Below, piece by piece: positions 24,120 to 37,330 of a stretch of 64,000 nt of DNA (positions within the stretch are counted from its first letter, which is position 1; each line of letters begins with the position of its first letter). The DNA lies in assembly GCA_029959085.1 (NCBI GenBank), contig JARWIR010000010.1, positions 18,063,001 to 18,127,000 on the forward strand. The letters run 5' to 3'. Origin of the DNA: Nemophila menziesii. Its lineage: Eukaryota > Streptophyta > Magnoliopsida > Boraginales > Hydrophyllaceae. Both the position numbers and the translations under genes were made by a program. Below the pieces are notes generated by a model. It worked only from the letters and a program-made list of their open reading frames with translations. It was not told where the DNA came from and did no database searches.

Positions 24120-27100
24120 TTTGAGACAATAGTATCATTGAATATATTTTATATATTAAGGAAAATATCTAGATATACTAGAAAATGGCTATGTGTAACA
24201 TCTTTTAGACCTTTAAAGAAGGATAAGGATGAATGGTGATATAACTATACCATATGAGAACTTGAGGTACATTGAGTACTCGAGGAACTAGAATATGAGA
24301 TTGTTAATAATGTGATATTTGAGCTTGAGGAAGGCTTCCAATTCATCACATGAGAACCATATAGACTTATCAAGTTTTGGAGTTATAAATACTCTATTAT
24401 TCTAGAAATATTGATAAGTTATATGGATTACTTAGTTCATTAGTATCACAAGTATCCTACCACTTAAAAGATATGGGTATGCTATTTAGCAGATGATAAG
24501 ATACTAGCATGTCGATGTTGTGTTAGTTGACAGGAATGACTATACTTATAAAAAGAAACATGGTAATGGAATTTAACACATCTAAGAGCGATGTTTAAAG
24601 TGACTAAGACAGTCTATACATCTAGTGATATCCTGAATTATGAACAACAAATTCAAGTAATCATCAATCTCTTTCAAATAATTGGTAGTATTAAAAAGTG
24701 AATGACTCATAATAACATCCATATGTTTGATGATGCTACTTGTGTTGTACTCGAGAATGAGTGTAACTAAGGTTTCATGGCTTCATAGATGAACATATAT
24801 TACTAAGTCTAGCTCTCATACAAAATTGCAATATATAGCAAAGAAAAAGGGTGATATATCTGGTTCTAAGAAGATCAAGATCAGTCACAAAAAAATAAAG
24901 TATGATCATAAGAAATAAAAGAGTAAGATGAGATGCTACATTAATGAAAAGTTGTGTCATATAACTTGCGAGCCTAATATAGTAGAACTATCTTCTTCTT
25001 ATGATTTTTGCATCTATTGCTAGCACCATGTTGCTAATTGATCTTACCCTATGTGAATTATTGACTTAGGAGCAATAGACCTTGTGACAAAAGATTGAGA
25101 GACCTATATAATACACAATGAATGAAAATTTGAATTGGTATAAGATGTATATATGTAAATGACAACAATAATATTGAAGTCAACGGATTGGCACAAGTAG
25201 TTGAGCTTGCGAAGTGGTCAAACCTTGTATCTACATGATATCTTAGTGTACAAATTTTAGGCACAATTTGGTCTAATTTATTGCTCTTTAGGGATTAGAT
25301 CCAGTACCCATGTTCATGAAAAACAATAAGTATTATGCATAATATGAAACTACATTTAGAATAAATGGTTCTTTGGTATATGGAAAAGGTTGTCTACAAG
25401 AACTATTATTTTGATAGTAGTTGATTTTCTATGAATGTCTTTTATAAAACTAAATATACTGAAAAATACTATGAAATATTAGGCTATGTCATAATAGTGA
25501 TGTCCCGAACAACATTGTTAGAGATGGATATTCATTTTATTCAGTTGATGAAATTCTTTGGCCACACTGTGGACACTGCCTAGTAATAAAAGTAGTCTGA
25601 CTTTTTTTGGAAAGTTTAAACTAAATGTTTCAATATCTGTTGGAATTAATCCATTCTAACATTTGTAGACTCACTGTGTTAACAAGATGTGGGGTATACT
25701 AATTCATTACCTTATAGATGATTTCACACGATTTAGTGATATCTATCAGATTTCTTGCAAATTAGAAGCACTTAGATGCTTCACAAATTTGTTAATTATA
25801 AATTTGAGAATTAGATAGAGAGGAAGGGTTACACCTAGAGAAAAAACCTTGATCACGAAATCTATTTGAGGGATTTTAAAGAATGGTGTGATGAGAATGG
25901 GATCATAAATACTTTTATGATTTTTTACATCCAACGACATGGAATAGTAGGTAAAAGGAGGAAAGTAATTCTTTTGATTAAGGAATATAATTGATCAAAT
26001 TAATCTCTCAATATATGGTTAGAAGAAAAGTTTTTATTTCTACTCATATACTTATTCGCGTACCCACAAAGTTACTTCCATAAACTCCGTATGAATTATG
26101 GACAAAAGAAATATGACCTTTCATACTTGATCTCCTGGGGTTGGTAAGTTTGTGACTTATCCAATGAATATAGAAAGTTGGGTCACAAAAAGGTAAGAAT
26201 GATTTCTTTAGAAGATATACAAAGACTTTAAATGATATGTGTTCAAGGTTGAATATAATAATGGAATTTATTAAGACTGAGTTACACGATGTTACATTTG
26301 GATAGTAATGTTTTTCCTAAATAAAGGTGCGGTTGTTGAAAATTTCATTTTACATTAATAATATGAGAATAAAAAAGATGTATGCAATTAAATATGTTAC
26401 TAGATAAGGTACCACATGCACGAGGAAGAAAATGTTGCCTCAATTTTAGCTCAAAATAAATTATTGCATCATCTAGTGAATTTGTTTCACAATAACTTCA
26501 CCTATAAGGAGTCATCGAGGAATTGGTTTTTGTTGTCGATTTAAGATCCATGGATGAATATTTATGATATATCCATAAGACAAAGAAGAAACTCAGAGAG
26601 TACATGAACTCTTCATATCGTACTACGAAAGATGGAGACAATGAAGAAAATCAATTCGAAAAGTTGGTAGATCTTCCCAAAGACACAAAGTGATTGAGAA
26701 TAAATAGATTCAGTTGAGAGGTACAAATCTCGTCTAATGGAAAAAAGGCTATATTACAAGGAAGAAATTGTTTTTTTTGGGATAAATATTTTTTCTATTG
26801 TTGAGAGATTTGCCTCATTTGGTTATATACTAGTTGTTGTGGTACATCTTGATTATGATTTGCACTAGATGGATGTCAAAACTACATTTCTCAGTGGAGA
26901 ATAAAAAAAGAATAAATATAAAGGAACAATATTTAGATATTTAGATATGATTTATGGTCTTTAACATACTCAAGACAGTGACTTTCTAAGACTCATGAGT
27001 CATTTCAATTAGTAATTTTTTAAATGATATGTGAAATATCACTTGTTCTACATATCAAAAGTTCCATAAAAAAGTTTGTGAATATAATTCGTTATGTAGA

Positions 27101-27620
27101 TGATATCGTACAAGTTAAGAATGACATGTGATTTGTCAAAATTAAGGAGTTGTTATATTTATTTTTTGTTGATGTGAAAGGTATGAGAACTATGAATTCT
27201 GTTCTTGATGTTATGATACTTAAAGAATGTTTAAATTTGTGTTGTCCCTATCTCAAGAATTATACATCAAGAAGATGCATGAACACCTTTACATGACATA
27301 TTTTGATGTCATTAACACTCCAAATAACTATGAGCATAAGCTATAATCATTTTATGTGTCCTAGTACTACAGAGATGAAACAGAAAGGATAACAATGTTG
27401 TATGAGTAATTACAGTACCAATAATAATATTATGAATGTCATGATGTGTATTAGGCCATACATTTTGTTATGCCTTGAGTTTAGTTATCCATTTGTCAAT
27501 GATGTTTACTAGACCAAACATTGGTTATGTTGGTTTATTTAGTCCTTTTTAAATAGAATTATAGGAATAAGCATTGAAAATCCAAAATATGAGCAATGAG
27601 ATGCCTTAAAAGGATTAGGC
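24120..27620 (+). mobile_element. Ty1/copia gag-pol remnant, copy 3 (most diverged)
   Basis: The primer-site remnant is AGTATCATTG, worse than in copy 2. The protease relic IIDLGA lies at 25057-25074, the integrase LEALRCFTNLLI near 25760-25795, and YVDDI at 27093-27107. Private changes include a deletion of about 28 bp after AATAGATTCA near 26710, removing CTTGAAATGAGAAG and flank, and a duplicated TTTAGATA near 26935. It keeps the stretch after AAAGGTGCGG that copies 2 and 5 lost. No RNase H or 3' LTR. Confidence 0.85.
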
Positions 27621-27624
27621 TTCA

Positions 27625-27850
27625 TGCTGCATAGTGTTAATAGAGTGGTATACCAACCTGCATAGTGGTAAAGCCACAACAGATAATATCGTGAAGACTC
27701 TTCTATTGATTGTACCCTGTACTATTTTAATAGAATGGAATAATAGAGTGTTCAATGGAGATTATATATCGGAGGATTGAATTTTTGACATTATATTAAT
27801 GGGGTTTCGAGAGAATCTAACACGATACAAGAGAAAGAATAAAGAAAAGT
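27625..27850 (+). pseudogene. Decayed 72-codon frame, copy 3
   Basis: Same sequence as 11945-12163, with in-frame TGA in GGATTGAAT near 27777. The W-N-N-R-V-F-N-G stretch is kept. Confidence 0.3.
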
Positions 27851-28104
27851 AGGTGAATCTGGTCATGGTTTGATGGTGTAGATGAGTAGTCGGTCCATGT
27901 ACTTGTTGTACTTGGATTGACATATATCTTTCGACTTTGTTTTATTATGTTTTTCTTTATTTGGTAGTAGATTGGTTAGCCAACCATAGAACAAGAGAAG
28001 TAATATAATTGGAGAAAATATGTAATTAAATTCAATGAGTTATTGGAAATACCATATCAAAATTCAATAGCAAGTTATTGGAAATAGGAACATTATTCAA
28101 TCAA

Positions 28105-28275
28105 ATTTTGGATGTACCAATATTATGATTATTAGGATTAACCATTTATATTATGACACATGTTCCATGTTTATTGAATTCCATAAACTAATTTATAGAC
28201 ATGTGTCTTGTTATTATATCAAACGATACTTATTTATATATTTTACCATCCAATATTAGATTAAAGTCTTACCAT
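28105..28275. mobile_element. MITE-2-like element, block A copy 3
   Basis: It contains GACACATGTTCC and AGACATGTGTCTTG arms and ends CCATCCAATATTAGA. The overlapping 66-codon frame at 28201-28401 runs through the element and a poly-A-rich tail and is not a gene. Confidence 0.4.
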
Positions 28276-29338
28276 TGGAAATATCATATTATATCAAAGA
28301 GGAAGGAAAGCTTAAAAGAATTGTGTGTTAAAATTATATATTTTTTTGTTAAAAAAGATAAAACTAACAAAAAAAAGAAAGAAAGATGTTCTTGTCTCTA
28401 ATAGACACTATGTATTTTATTATTATTCATTAAAAAATTCTATGAAACCCTAACCGCCGCCACTACATCGGCTACACATAAACAATACTCACAATAATCT
28501 GTCATTTATATAATATTTTTCTCACTGTCAATCTATAATTTTTCTTTGTATTTGATCTTCTGTAAACACCCACCCTATTCCTTATGAATGTACACATTTT
28601 CATATCCCCGTTTTTTCTCTGTGAATCTAAAAATTCATATCTTGTATGTCTGTTATCTCAGATTGTTGGTCATGACATTTCAATCAATGGTTCATCAAAA
28701 GGTAAAATTAAATATTTTTAATATATAATTACTTGAAGCGTTCTCTTTTATGTTCTTTGTCAATATTTATGTAATTATTAATAAAAAAATTGTTTATTTA
28801 GATATTTTATGTTATTTCTTATTATAAAACTTACAATAATCATCAATTCAATATTATTTGATGAATCTGATGTGAAAATTGATTATACCTTAGCAATTTA
28901 AAAATAATTGTAATTTTAAATTCAATGTTTAAATTTTTTTAGATGTTTTGCAGGTGTCATTTAGTCTTTTTAGCATTAAGTTTTACAAAGACGAGAAATG
29001 GTCTCGTTATTAATTCAACAATTTTAAAGCTTGGATTATTAAAAACTATTTTTTTCATTCACTGTTTTAATCTTTTAAGATATAAGTTGGAAAATGAGAC
29101 TTGAAATAGAGAAAAATGATTAGTTCTATTGATTTTCAAAATTAGTTCGATTTTTTTTAAAGGTTTGAGTTGAGAGAAAAAGATAAAGATTTGAGTAATT
29201 ATTTGTAATCTTACCTTATCATAAACTCTGGTCATATGTTACATCATATTGATTAATTACTATAAAACAGAATATTTAGGAATTATGGATGAAATTCATT
29301 GATATTTATTCACTCAAATTTCTTTCTTCAATTTAGTT
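28276..29338 (+). repeat. Unit P, block A copy 3
   Basis: Telo-box at 28445-28453 followed by CCGCCGCC, TATA-like TTTATATAATA near 28507, an MVHQK|GTAAAA donor near 28702 and TTTTGCAG near 28953. The tail ends at TTAGTTATGTTGTTGGTTGA, where it is fused to the 3' part of the PIAL cassette by a deletion. Confidence 0.65.
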
Positions 29339-29788
29339 ATGTTGTTGGTTGATCTTACCAGTGATGATGATGAAACTGAGATGAGATCTGGGTCGTTGAA
29401 GACACAAAGCCAGAGAGGTGTAGCACTAAACACTGATTGTTATTTTAATCCAGTGCAAGATTCACATGTAGGCTCCTCATCTTCATTACATCAATATGAA
29501 CAACAGGTAATTTACAGTTTTGCCCCTTGAAGTAACCATTTGATATGAAGCCCGGCCCGGTACTGATTTGTTTCTGTTCAACAGGAAGTTGGCCACGAAG
29601 GGATTGGTGTGAGTCAACAAGTAGGGACAATGTCGGACAACAATCGGGCTTTTCTTCACCACCAGGCCTCTTCTTCAAACCCAGAGAATATAGCACCACC
29701 ACTATCACCACTACCACCGCTACCACCACCAGGTTTCATGAATATAGAAGAAGAAGAAGAGAATTGGTGGGGCTCTGTCTGGAAATGA
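29339..29788 (+). pseudogene. PIAL-type fragment, copy 3 (C-terminal exons only)
   Basis: The SP-RING exons are deleted. P sequence GTTGGTTGA joins directly to the PIAL exon at CTTACCAGTGATGAT, giving LVDLTSDDDETEMRSGS and keeping the core of the SUMO-interaction motif. That exon ends at 29506 (QYEQQ), the intron is 29507-29584 (GT..AG), and the last exon is 29585-29788 ending NWWGSVWK and TGA. Against copy 4 it has only in-frame deletions within the preserved part (6, 6 and 3 bp) and no stop. The 68-codon last exon is one codon shorter than in copies 1 and 4. An apparent ATG at 29339 comes from P sequence and is unlikely to be a true start. Confidence 0.8.
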
Positions 29789-31700
29789 ATACGAGGCAGT
29801 AGGCTCATTTACAGGCTGGGCAGGTTCATCAACCACCTCCATATACACATCATCGATAGATTTGACTCTGTTAAATCGTATTTGTGCTTTTTAAGAAAAA
29901 TTTCTTAACGAAATTCTTTGCTAGTTGATACTCTTTATTATTTGTAAAAAATTATATGAAACCCTAACCACTGCCACTACATCGGCTATACATAAACCAT
30001 ACTCACAATAATTTATCATTTATATAATCTTTTTCTCAATGTCAATCTATACTTTCTCTTTATATTGGATCTTCTGTAAGCACCTGCCCTACTCCTCATT
30101 GGATCGTATCTTATATTCCTGCTATCTCTAATAGTTGGTCATAACATTTCAATAAATGATTCATCAAAACGTTAGAGTTAATATGTTTACTATATATAAT
30201 TACTTGTTGTGTTTCTTCTATGTTTTTTGTCAATATATTTATATAATCATTAATAAAAAAGTATTTTTCTCAGATATTTTGTGTTTTTTCTTGTTATAAA
30301 ACTTACAATAATAAACATGCAATTCACTATTATTTGATAAATCTAAGGTAACAAATGATTATATCTTGGCAATTTAAAAGTAATTATAATTTCAAATTCA
30401 ATGTTTAACAAATTGTAGTTGTTTTGCAGGTGCTTTTTGGCCTCTTTAGCATCAAGTTTCTTGTAACAATTTCAAAGCTTTGATTATCAATAACTATTTT
30501 TTTCATTCATTGTTTTAATCTTTTAAGATGTAAATGGGAAAATGAGACTTGAACTAGAGAACATATGATTAGTACTTAGAATTGTCAAAATTAGTTAGAC
30601 TTTTTTAAAGATTTGAGTTGAGAGAAAGAGATAAGGATTAGAGTAATCTGGTAATACACATGGTTGGGAATTAATTATTATCTTACCTCATCATATACTC
30701 CAGCATGTTACATCATATTGATTAGTTATTATAAAACGGAAAATCTAGGAGTATTGGATGAAATTCATTGATATTTAATCATTCAAATTTCTTTCTTCAA
30801 TATAGTTATGTTGCTGGTTGACCTTTACCAATTAAGGGTTCGATAGATTTTAGGTGTGCATGTACAAACTTTATAATGTTATAATGATTATTCGTGTAAG
30901 AAATAAGTTCTATTAAATTATTAATATTTAAAGTTTAATGTATCTAATCACTCTCGTCAGTCAGGATGTGTAATATCTTTATTGGAGAAGATTTGATAAA
31001 TTACCTTGGATTTGCAAGAAGATGATATCATAAGGTTGCCCAAAAGGTCTAGTTCGTTCTTAAATTTATTTTCTCATAATATGTAATATTCTTTCAAAGC
31101 TAATTTTTTGCTATGTTATCTATTAGAAAAAATTTATTCGAAATATAAAATCCATACAAACAGTTATATGTATATATATAGTCACACTTTTTAATTTGAT
31201 TATAGTCTTCCAATGGGATTTTCTAAACATGCTGAAAAACAAAGAATATGGGTAAATTTTTTTGAAGGATATAAGGTCAAACTAAACAAAACATGTTTAG
31301 TAAAATATGATCAGATTAAAACCATCAAACGACCATGACAAGACTAAAACCTTCAAGCTAACTTACACTGAAAATGCTCAGATAAGCAAAATAACCAGCA
31401 AATACGTTAAAGATATGTGTGTATGTCACAATGAATTGTAATAACATGAAAATAACTATATATGGCATTTAAAAAACAATATTAAAGTCTTTAGGTGTTA
31501 CATACACTTTATATATATCTTATGAGCATGCATAATTTGTGTTTAGATTAATAGTATTTTAAATATTTAGAAAATATTTTTTTGCTATTATATATAATAA
31601 TTTTGTTAGTTAAAATTGTAAAAAAATGTTTGGGTTATACTATTTTCAAATTATTTCTTTGTAAAAGTGTTTGATAATTTTTTTCGTGCATTTATCATCA
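29789..31700 (+). repeat. Unit P, diverged form B, copy 3
   Basis: PIAL 3' flank to about 29900 (it keeps CACATCATCGATAGATTTGA), then the B head with telo-box at 29959-29967. About 25 bp around TGTACTTCCTGAATCTAATAAT is missing near 30105 compared with B2. The 3' end is complete and continues into Q2. No coding potential seen. Confidence 0.65.
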
Positions 31701-33000
31701 TATTTCCTTTATATCAATTAAAATATAGCAAATCATTTCATTAAGTAGATAATTTATGAATTGATACCTTGTATAATTTATTAAGTATGAAGTCCTGAAC
31801 GTATCAATGAAACAACAATCTTCTTATTACCAACAACCTTCGAAGCACTTTCTTATGGGTGCTTTTTAAAGACATTAGATATCAGCTCGTAAAGGTGTTC
31901 CTGAACAACTAATGACGTATCAATACCTACAATTAAATAATTTAGCTGTAAAATATTACCATCAAATATTTGTTGTAGTTATAAATATTAGATAAACCAA
32001 TCCTAAAACATATGTCACAACTCCATAATGGTCATTCTCCTGCAGCCATATATATGTTGTGATCGAGCAACTTAAATACTAGTCACGGAAAATCAAATTT
32101 ATGCAGAAATTGATTAGTAAAACCTTTGTAAGTTTGGAGTCTACACTCCAAATCTGACTAATTTAAAGGTCTACTCGCAAGATTTCTCCTAACTATTTAG
32201 TTCAATTCGTGTTAGATAATGTTTACTTTATAGTTATCATGGGTAGTCTATAATTGTCCACATTGTTTTTTATTTGAGTTTAGTTGATGATATAAGTTAT
32301 GAACATGTGATACCTTCCTATTACTTTTGTTAGTAAATTGTGCTTTATTCAAAAATAAAGTTACATCAAGTGGTAGCTAAATTTTACTTGTGGAATATTT
32401 CAAATGCAACACCCACTTCAGTATTGGTTACGTTATAATGTTACAAGTTTCTTTAGCAAATTCCTTAATTATCAAAATTAAATTGATTTGGATACTCAAT
32501 ACAAAAAAACTTTAGCACTTATATTTTAAATAGAACACAATCATATTTAATCTACATAAATGTGTTAAAATAGAGATTAGGGGACTCATTTAATCACACA
32601 AGGATTTCTATTACGCATATTATTTTCTAAAATAAAGATATTTTATCTTTACGCAATTTACATTGTCAAACACTATTATTATTTCAATCTAGCTCAACAA
32701 AATTGATAAATGTACTCCCACATAGTATTGTTCTTTTCCTATCATATATTCAAAAGTATGGAAAAGAATATTCTTTGTTTCTGACTACCAACAAATAGTG
32801 ATTTAGAAGTATAAACATTTGATAGATTTTTCAATCAAGTAAGGTGAAACTTTGGCAACCAACTATGTGTATTTATCTATAGAGAATTGAAGGGAAGAAT
32901 TAACACCCAATAATATCGGTTGTTGGGTTGTGATATACATTTAAGGAATTAATAAGTTGATATGATGACCAAGATCGCCTGCACCTTTATAAGGTTGGTG
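31701..33000. repeat. Block Q copy 2
   Basis: Same segment as Q1. The minus-strand exon-like stretch near 31880-31932 reads GIDTSLVVQEHLYELIS, with acceptor-like TTGTAG kept. Otherwise A+T-rich and featureless. Confidence 0.55.
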
Positions 33001-34370
33001 TTGCGGTTCCAGGTGTGATAATAATTTGTGACCTATGGAACTATGATTCCATGCAAGCTTATAGGTTGTCTTCAAGTAAAAATATGATAACCTCAAGGTT
33101 TTTATTTTAAGTTAAGGACTAAAGTGAAAATAATATAAATGACTAACTAAAATGCAATTACATTAAACAACTAAAGAGAATAGAAAATAAGAACATGATG
33201 CTTGATCCTTGCGAGTAATCCTTCTAATAAATTATTATCTCGTTATTAGTATAAGGGCGAATTGAGTTATTCTCATTAATTAATGTTCATTAGCACTCTA
33301 ATTCACAATCTGAGTGAACATAGATCATAACCTTACACACTCACCGACTATCTAATGAATTAATTTCCTTATCCCGATTGACTACCTAGTGGACAAGACC
33401 GTCTAGTTAAATGTCGCGCAATAGGCCTTATATACTATTTCTGAAAATCCAACCCCCTTTCTGGGTTTTAGACAAAAACCTCAAAGTAGGTATACGTGAT
33501 CACGATATAGATAGGCAACTAGCAGAAATATATAGAACGATGGAATAAATAAACTTCAATAACATAATAGTCCCAAAATCCAAAAAAAAAACTAATAATG
33601 GATTAGGGTTCATACCCATTGCGAGTTTCAAGCATAAAATGTTCATCTCATACTAAATAAATAAAAGTACAATACAAATAGTGATATAATCATGTTTAAA
33701 AGACAAAGTAGAATGAGGTTAGTCTTTGAGTTAAAGGCAATTGTGATATGGGATGGAGAAGAATTGTTGGGTTCATAGACTAACTCTTCTCTTCTTCCCA
33801 TCCTCTGAAATAAGCGCTCCATTCTCTTTCTTTTCCTCCTATGCTAATGAATAAAATGATAGATTTCCCAAAGATAATGAAATGGAGGCTACAAAAGCGC
33901 TTATAAAATTGATAAAAACGGATTAAGGTCTTTGATAGGAACAATATTAGGTTAAATTAGCCGAATCCCATTTTTACTTAAAATATTTCAGGTTTGAGCC
34001 AGCAGCGGTTACTAGCATAACTTTTTCATCTTAACTTTGAATCTAATTCCATCACATGCGCAACGAAACAGATTTCAAGCTCTCTCTACATAAAACGGAA
34101 TATGTTAAAAAGCTCTCACAAAAAAGCCAAGTGAATGTAAGGCGCAAAGACTTCTCTAGTAAAAGCTCCAACAATTCAAAGTGATTCTAAGCTCAAATTT
34201 TTCTTTGACTTGAAATTTTTCTTGACTAATTGACTTATTATCATCATCATCATCATTGACCTTTTATCAAGAATGTATCTAAAAAATACACACTTAACAC
34301 ACAATTAATGCACAAAATCTCTATAAACAGTAATAAGTCTAAAACTCGAGGTAAACGTGAAATATAAAAA
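33001..34370. repeat. Block L copy 2
   Basis: Matches L1 from GTTGCGGTTCCAGG through the TTATCATCATCATCATCATTG run to AAACTCGAGGTAAACG, where it leaves L1 (which reads GGTAAGTCATACC). The hairpin is broken in the same way (AAGGTTTTTATTTT). No ORF. Confidence 0.5.
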
Positions 34371-34409
34371 TTAATTGTAACAAGTCATTTCACTATGTTT
34401 CATTCTCTT

Positions 34410-34413
<4 letters not shown>

Positions 34414-34461
<48 letters not shown>
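34414..34461. repeat. (AT)n microsatellite
   Basis: About 19 AT units, then TG and a further TATATATAT. It marks the boundary between L2 and the following single-copy patch. Confidence 0.95.
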
Positions 34462-34469
34462 TCTTCTTT

Positions 34470-34765
34470 ATCAAATATTTTTTTTCTTTTTTCCCCAACA
34501 AAGGGTTACAATATACATAAACATATGATTCATAATCTCAGTTACAAAGCATAAAATCCAACCAATGATAATTCCCATAAAACCTCCACCCCAACCTCAA
34601 GATATAGACGAGTGTCAAAGTATCGCGACTCGAGTACGGGTCATAATGGAAAGTCCTAACCCAATGAGCGATTTCTGCAATCAAATGAGCAAGGATAAAA
34701 ATCACTGTTGTTGAATTTTGATCTGATTCCTTGATACACATGGGGTTTAGTCCAAAATCTCGTCG
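34470..34765. other. Single-copy patch with overlapping minus-strand frames
   Basis: About 300 bp not seen elsewhere in the window and less A+T-rich than its surroundings. A minus-strand frame (34741-34538) reads ILAHLIAEIAHWVRTF and ILRLGWRFYGNYHWLDFML, ending near 34538. It could be an exon or a transposon protein fragment; it was not recognised. A second overlapping minus-strand frame looks like a shadow. Confidence 0.3.
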
Positions 34766-34995
34766 AGGATACAGTTAATGGAGTTGTATACCAAGTTGCA
34801 TAGCGGTAATGCCACAACAGATAATATCTTGAACACTCTTCTATTGATTGTAGCCTATACAATCTGAATCAAACAGAATAACAGAGTGTTCAATGTTGAT
34901 TATAAATTCGAGGATATAATTTTTGACAGTATATTAATGGCGGTTCGAGAGAATCTAACAAGATATAAGAGAAAGAATAAAGAAAAGTTGGTGAA
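34766..34995 (+). pseudogene. Diverged, isolated copy of the 72-codon frame
   Basis: GTTAATGGAGTTGTATACCA onward matches 11945-12163 with many substitutions and stops, for example TGA in AATCTGAATC. The copia remnant that normally precedes it is absent, so either this fragment moved alone or copia was lost. Confidence 0.4.
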
Positions 34996-36231
34996 ACTGG
35001 TTAGGGTTCGATGGAGTTGATGAGTAGTCGGTCAACGTACTTTTGTACTCGAATTGACTTAGTTTCTTTTTATTTCATTTTATTATGTTTGTCTTTATTT
35101 GGTAGTGGATTGGTCAATCTGTTGACTGTCCAAAGTCAAAAGGGAATAGCCCAATAGGCTCATGTACTCATATATGTTTGATGATATAAAATTTGCTAAT
35201 TTCCAAACAAAAAAGAAGTTATTTGTTTAGCTGCATTTGATAATCCAAAGGGAGTCTAACTCGAAGAGTTCTTTTGTGTACTCTTTGAACCAATATTTTA
35301 TTTTCATTATTTAATTTCAGCTTAAAAAAATAATTAGTTCCTTGTGAAATGATATCACAATGAACCATGGTACATTCAAGAACTTTGTTTGGTGGATGCT
35401 ATAACATTGAAATGATTCTAGTAGGTTTGAATGGTGGGTAAAGTGGGATTTATTTATAATTCAACTCTAAAACTAAAAGTTAACCAGTTATTGCAGAAAG
35501 ATTGTGGCAATAAGTAATCTCCTTTTAATCTGCAAAACTTTATTCTCTATAGAGGAAATAGAGGCTAACTAATCTTCCAAAAAAGCCTATTTTTAGTTAT
35601 ATAACAAGATAATTAATTACATAGTATAATCTCAAACTCATTGACAATAGAGGGAACGTTACCCTTATATTACAACTTAGATATTTATTGGTGTAATTTA
35701 CAAAAAATTAACTGAAAAACATGGTTCAAACCTTGCTTAATAGAATAATGGTAATTTGTACATGGATTCGTGGTACAAAATTATAAATCCAAAAATATAA
35801 GTAAAGTTTATACATTATTATTAACTACAATGTACAAATTTAGTATATGGTCAAATATAAAACTAGTACATGAGAAAAAAAAATTCAACCAAGTAGTTTC
35901 TACATTATATTATGTACTCTGAACTAAAGACTCAACGTTTGATTTTCTTCACGATTAGTATATGAAGAACAAAAATGAATTTAAATTACTTAATATTATA
36001 TATATAAAGAAAGAGAGTACTAGGGAGGAGAGCTAACGACTCGTTTTAAAGTGAGCTAACAATCTAAGGCATAAATAAATTCCTATACAAGTTGTTTCGT
36101 AACAGAACCAAGGGATAAACAAAAATATTCAGTACCCCACAAAATACATACAATCAAAAACACAACCAATAGATATAAATCAATTACAAGCTTACACACA
36201 CAAATCAAATTGAATCTTCCTACACTACAAC
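34996..36231. other. Non-coding flank of D2
   Basis: Up to about 35110 it continues the A-block tail (GTAGTGGATTGGTCAATC). From about 35280 it is a diverged version of the D1 flank (14430-15479). No credible gene is present; the (AT)n tract of D1 is reduced to about 5 units near 35998. Confidence 0.5.
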
Positions 36232-37330
36232 CTAAAAAGTCTCTTTCCTATTCCTTCCATTACTCTTTGGCATGTGCCACCTGGGATGGACCTGCACCAA
36301 ATCACACATTGCTCGGTCTACGTACACGATCAGCTGCTTCTTGATTTTAACAATATCTAATCTGACGGACTGGATAGTCACGATCAAATCCTCACAACTC
36401 AGACTCTTCTGATTCAAAATTTTACGATGTTCATTAGCTTCACATGTGAGATAGCTTAAATATGTATGTATTAGTAAAACATTAAACAATAATTTACAAG
36501 ATTAATTAGTAAATTACCTCAACATGCTCAAATCCATCTTCATCACTCCAAACCCTGTTAGGAATACGCTATCGAGCCGAATGATTACTATGATCCATAC
36601 ATAGTAATAGGAGATCCAATTGTCACCTTTACTTGTCAATAAATTTGAATCCTCTCCAAAGTCTGTACGAAGCTCCTTCAATAAACGTAATAGGCTTCCC
36701 TGTGATGTTATAAATTGGAGCATCAAATAGGACTCCACCTTTGATGCATCATTTCGAGCCTCCTGTAAAACAATACATATATAAGATGATTATAATGTTT
36801 ATTAGGCTAATCGAAACTGAAATTGAATAGTTAAGACACACCGCTTGAGTTTGGTTTCCTGGTTGATGTGTGTGATCTGCTCACAACATGAGAAACTTGT
36901 GAATCAAATCTAGTGATCTTGGCTAGCTCGTATGGTGAAAGCCAATTCTTTGTCTATTCCATGGTCCGAGAGTTGGCACATGGTTCCTAATAAATATAAA
37001 TGAGCAAATAAGAAACTCTTAGAGATGGACACAAATGGTAGAAGGGTAATTTTAACTAAACAATAGCTTCACAAAAGGCCTGCAAAACGAAGGAAAACAT
37101 GATTAATACCAAAAAAGAATCATCTCTTTCTTGTACTTATGTATCTATTATAATGTAAATTTCAAATATGTATAACATAAAATAAAGTAGACAAAATCTA
37201 TGATATCTCGTGAGTATAAGGTATATGTCCGAGCATTTTCCAATTGCACGATAGTTGATTAACAATGTTAAATTAATAAAAACCTCTTTCTTGAGTGGAT
37301 CTTTGGAGATACACAACTACTAGGTAAGAA
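36232..37330 (-). pseudogene. Block D relic 2: diverged minus-strand gene remnant
   Basis: Exon 36762 down to 36518 starts after TGTTTTACAG and ends TTGAG|GTAATT. It reads CIKGGVLFDAPIYNI, ITFIEGASY, then (across a deletion of about 90 bp relative to D1) LERIQIY and RIPNRVWSDEDGFEHVE. Exon 36454 down to 36232 starts after TTTAAG and is fully open: ANEHRKILNQKSLSCEDLIV, IKKQLIVYVDRAMCDLVQV, HPRWHMPKSNGRNRKETF, stop. An upstream exon-like stretch (about 36990-36835) reads GTMCQLSDHGIDKELAFTIR and EQITHINQETKLKR. It is better preserved in its last exon than D1. The family was not recognised and no known domain was seen. Confidence 0.5.

Noticed and set aside
29445..29729. 94-codon minus-strand frame with a Val-rich start
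   Set aside because: Antisense shadow of the PIAL proline-codon run; no homologous exon structure.
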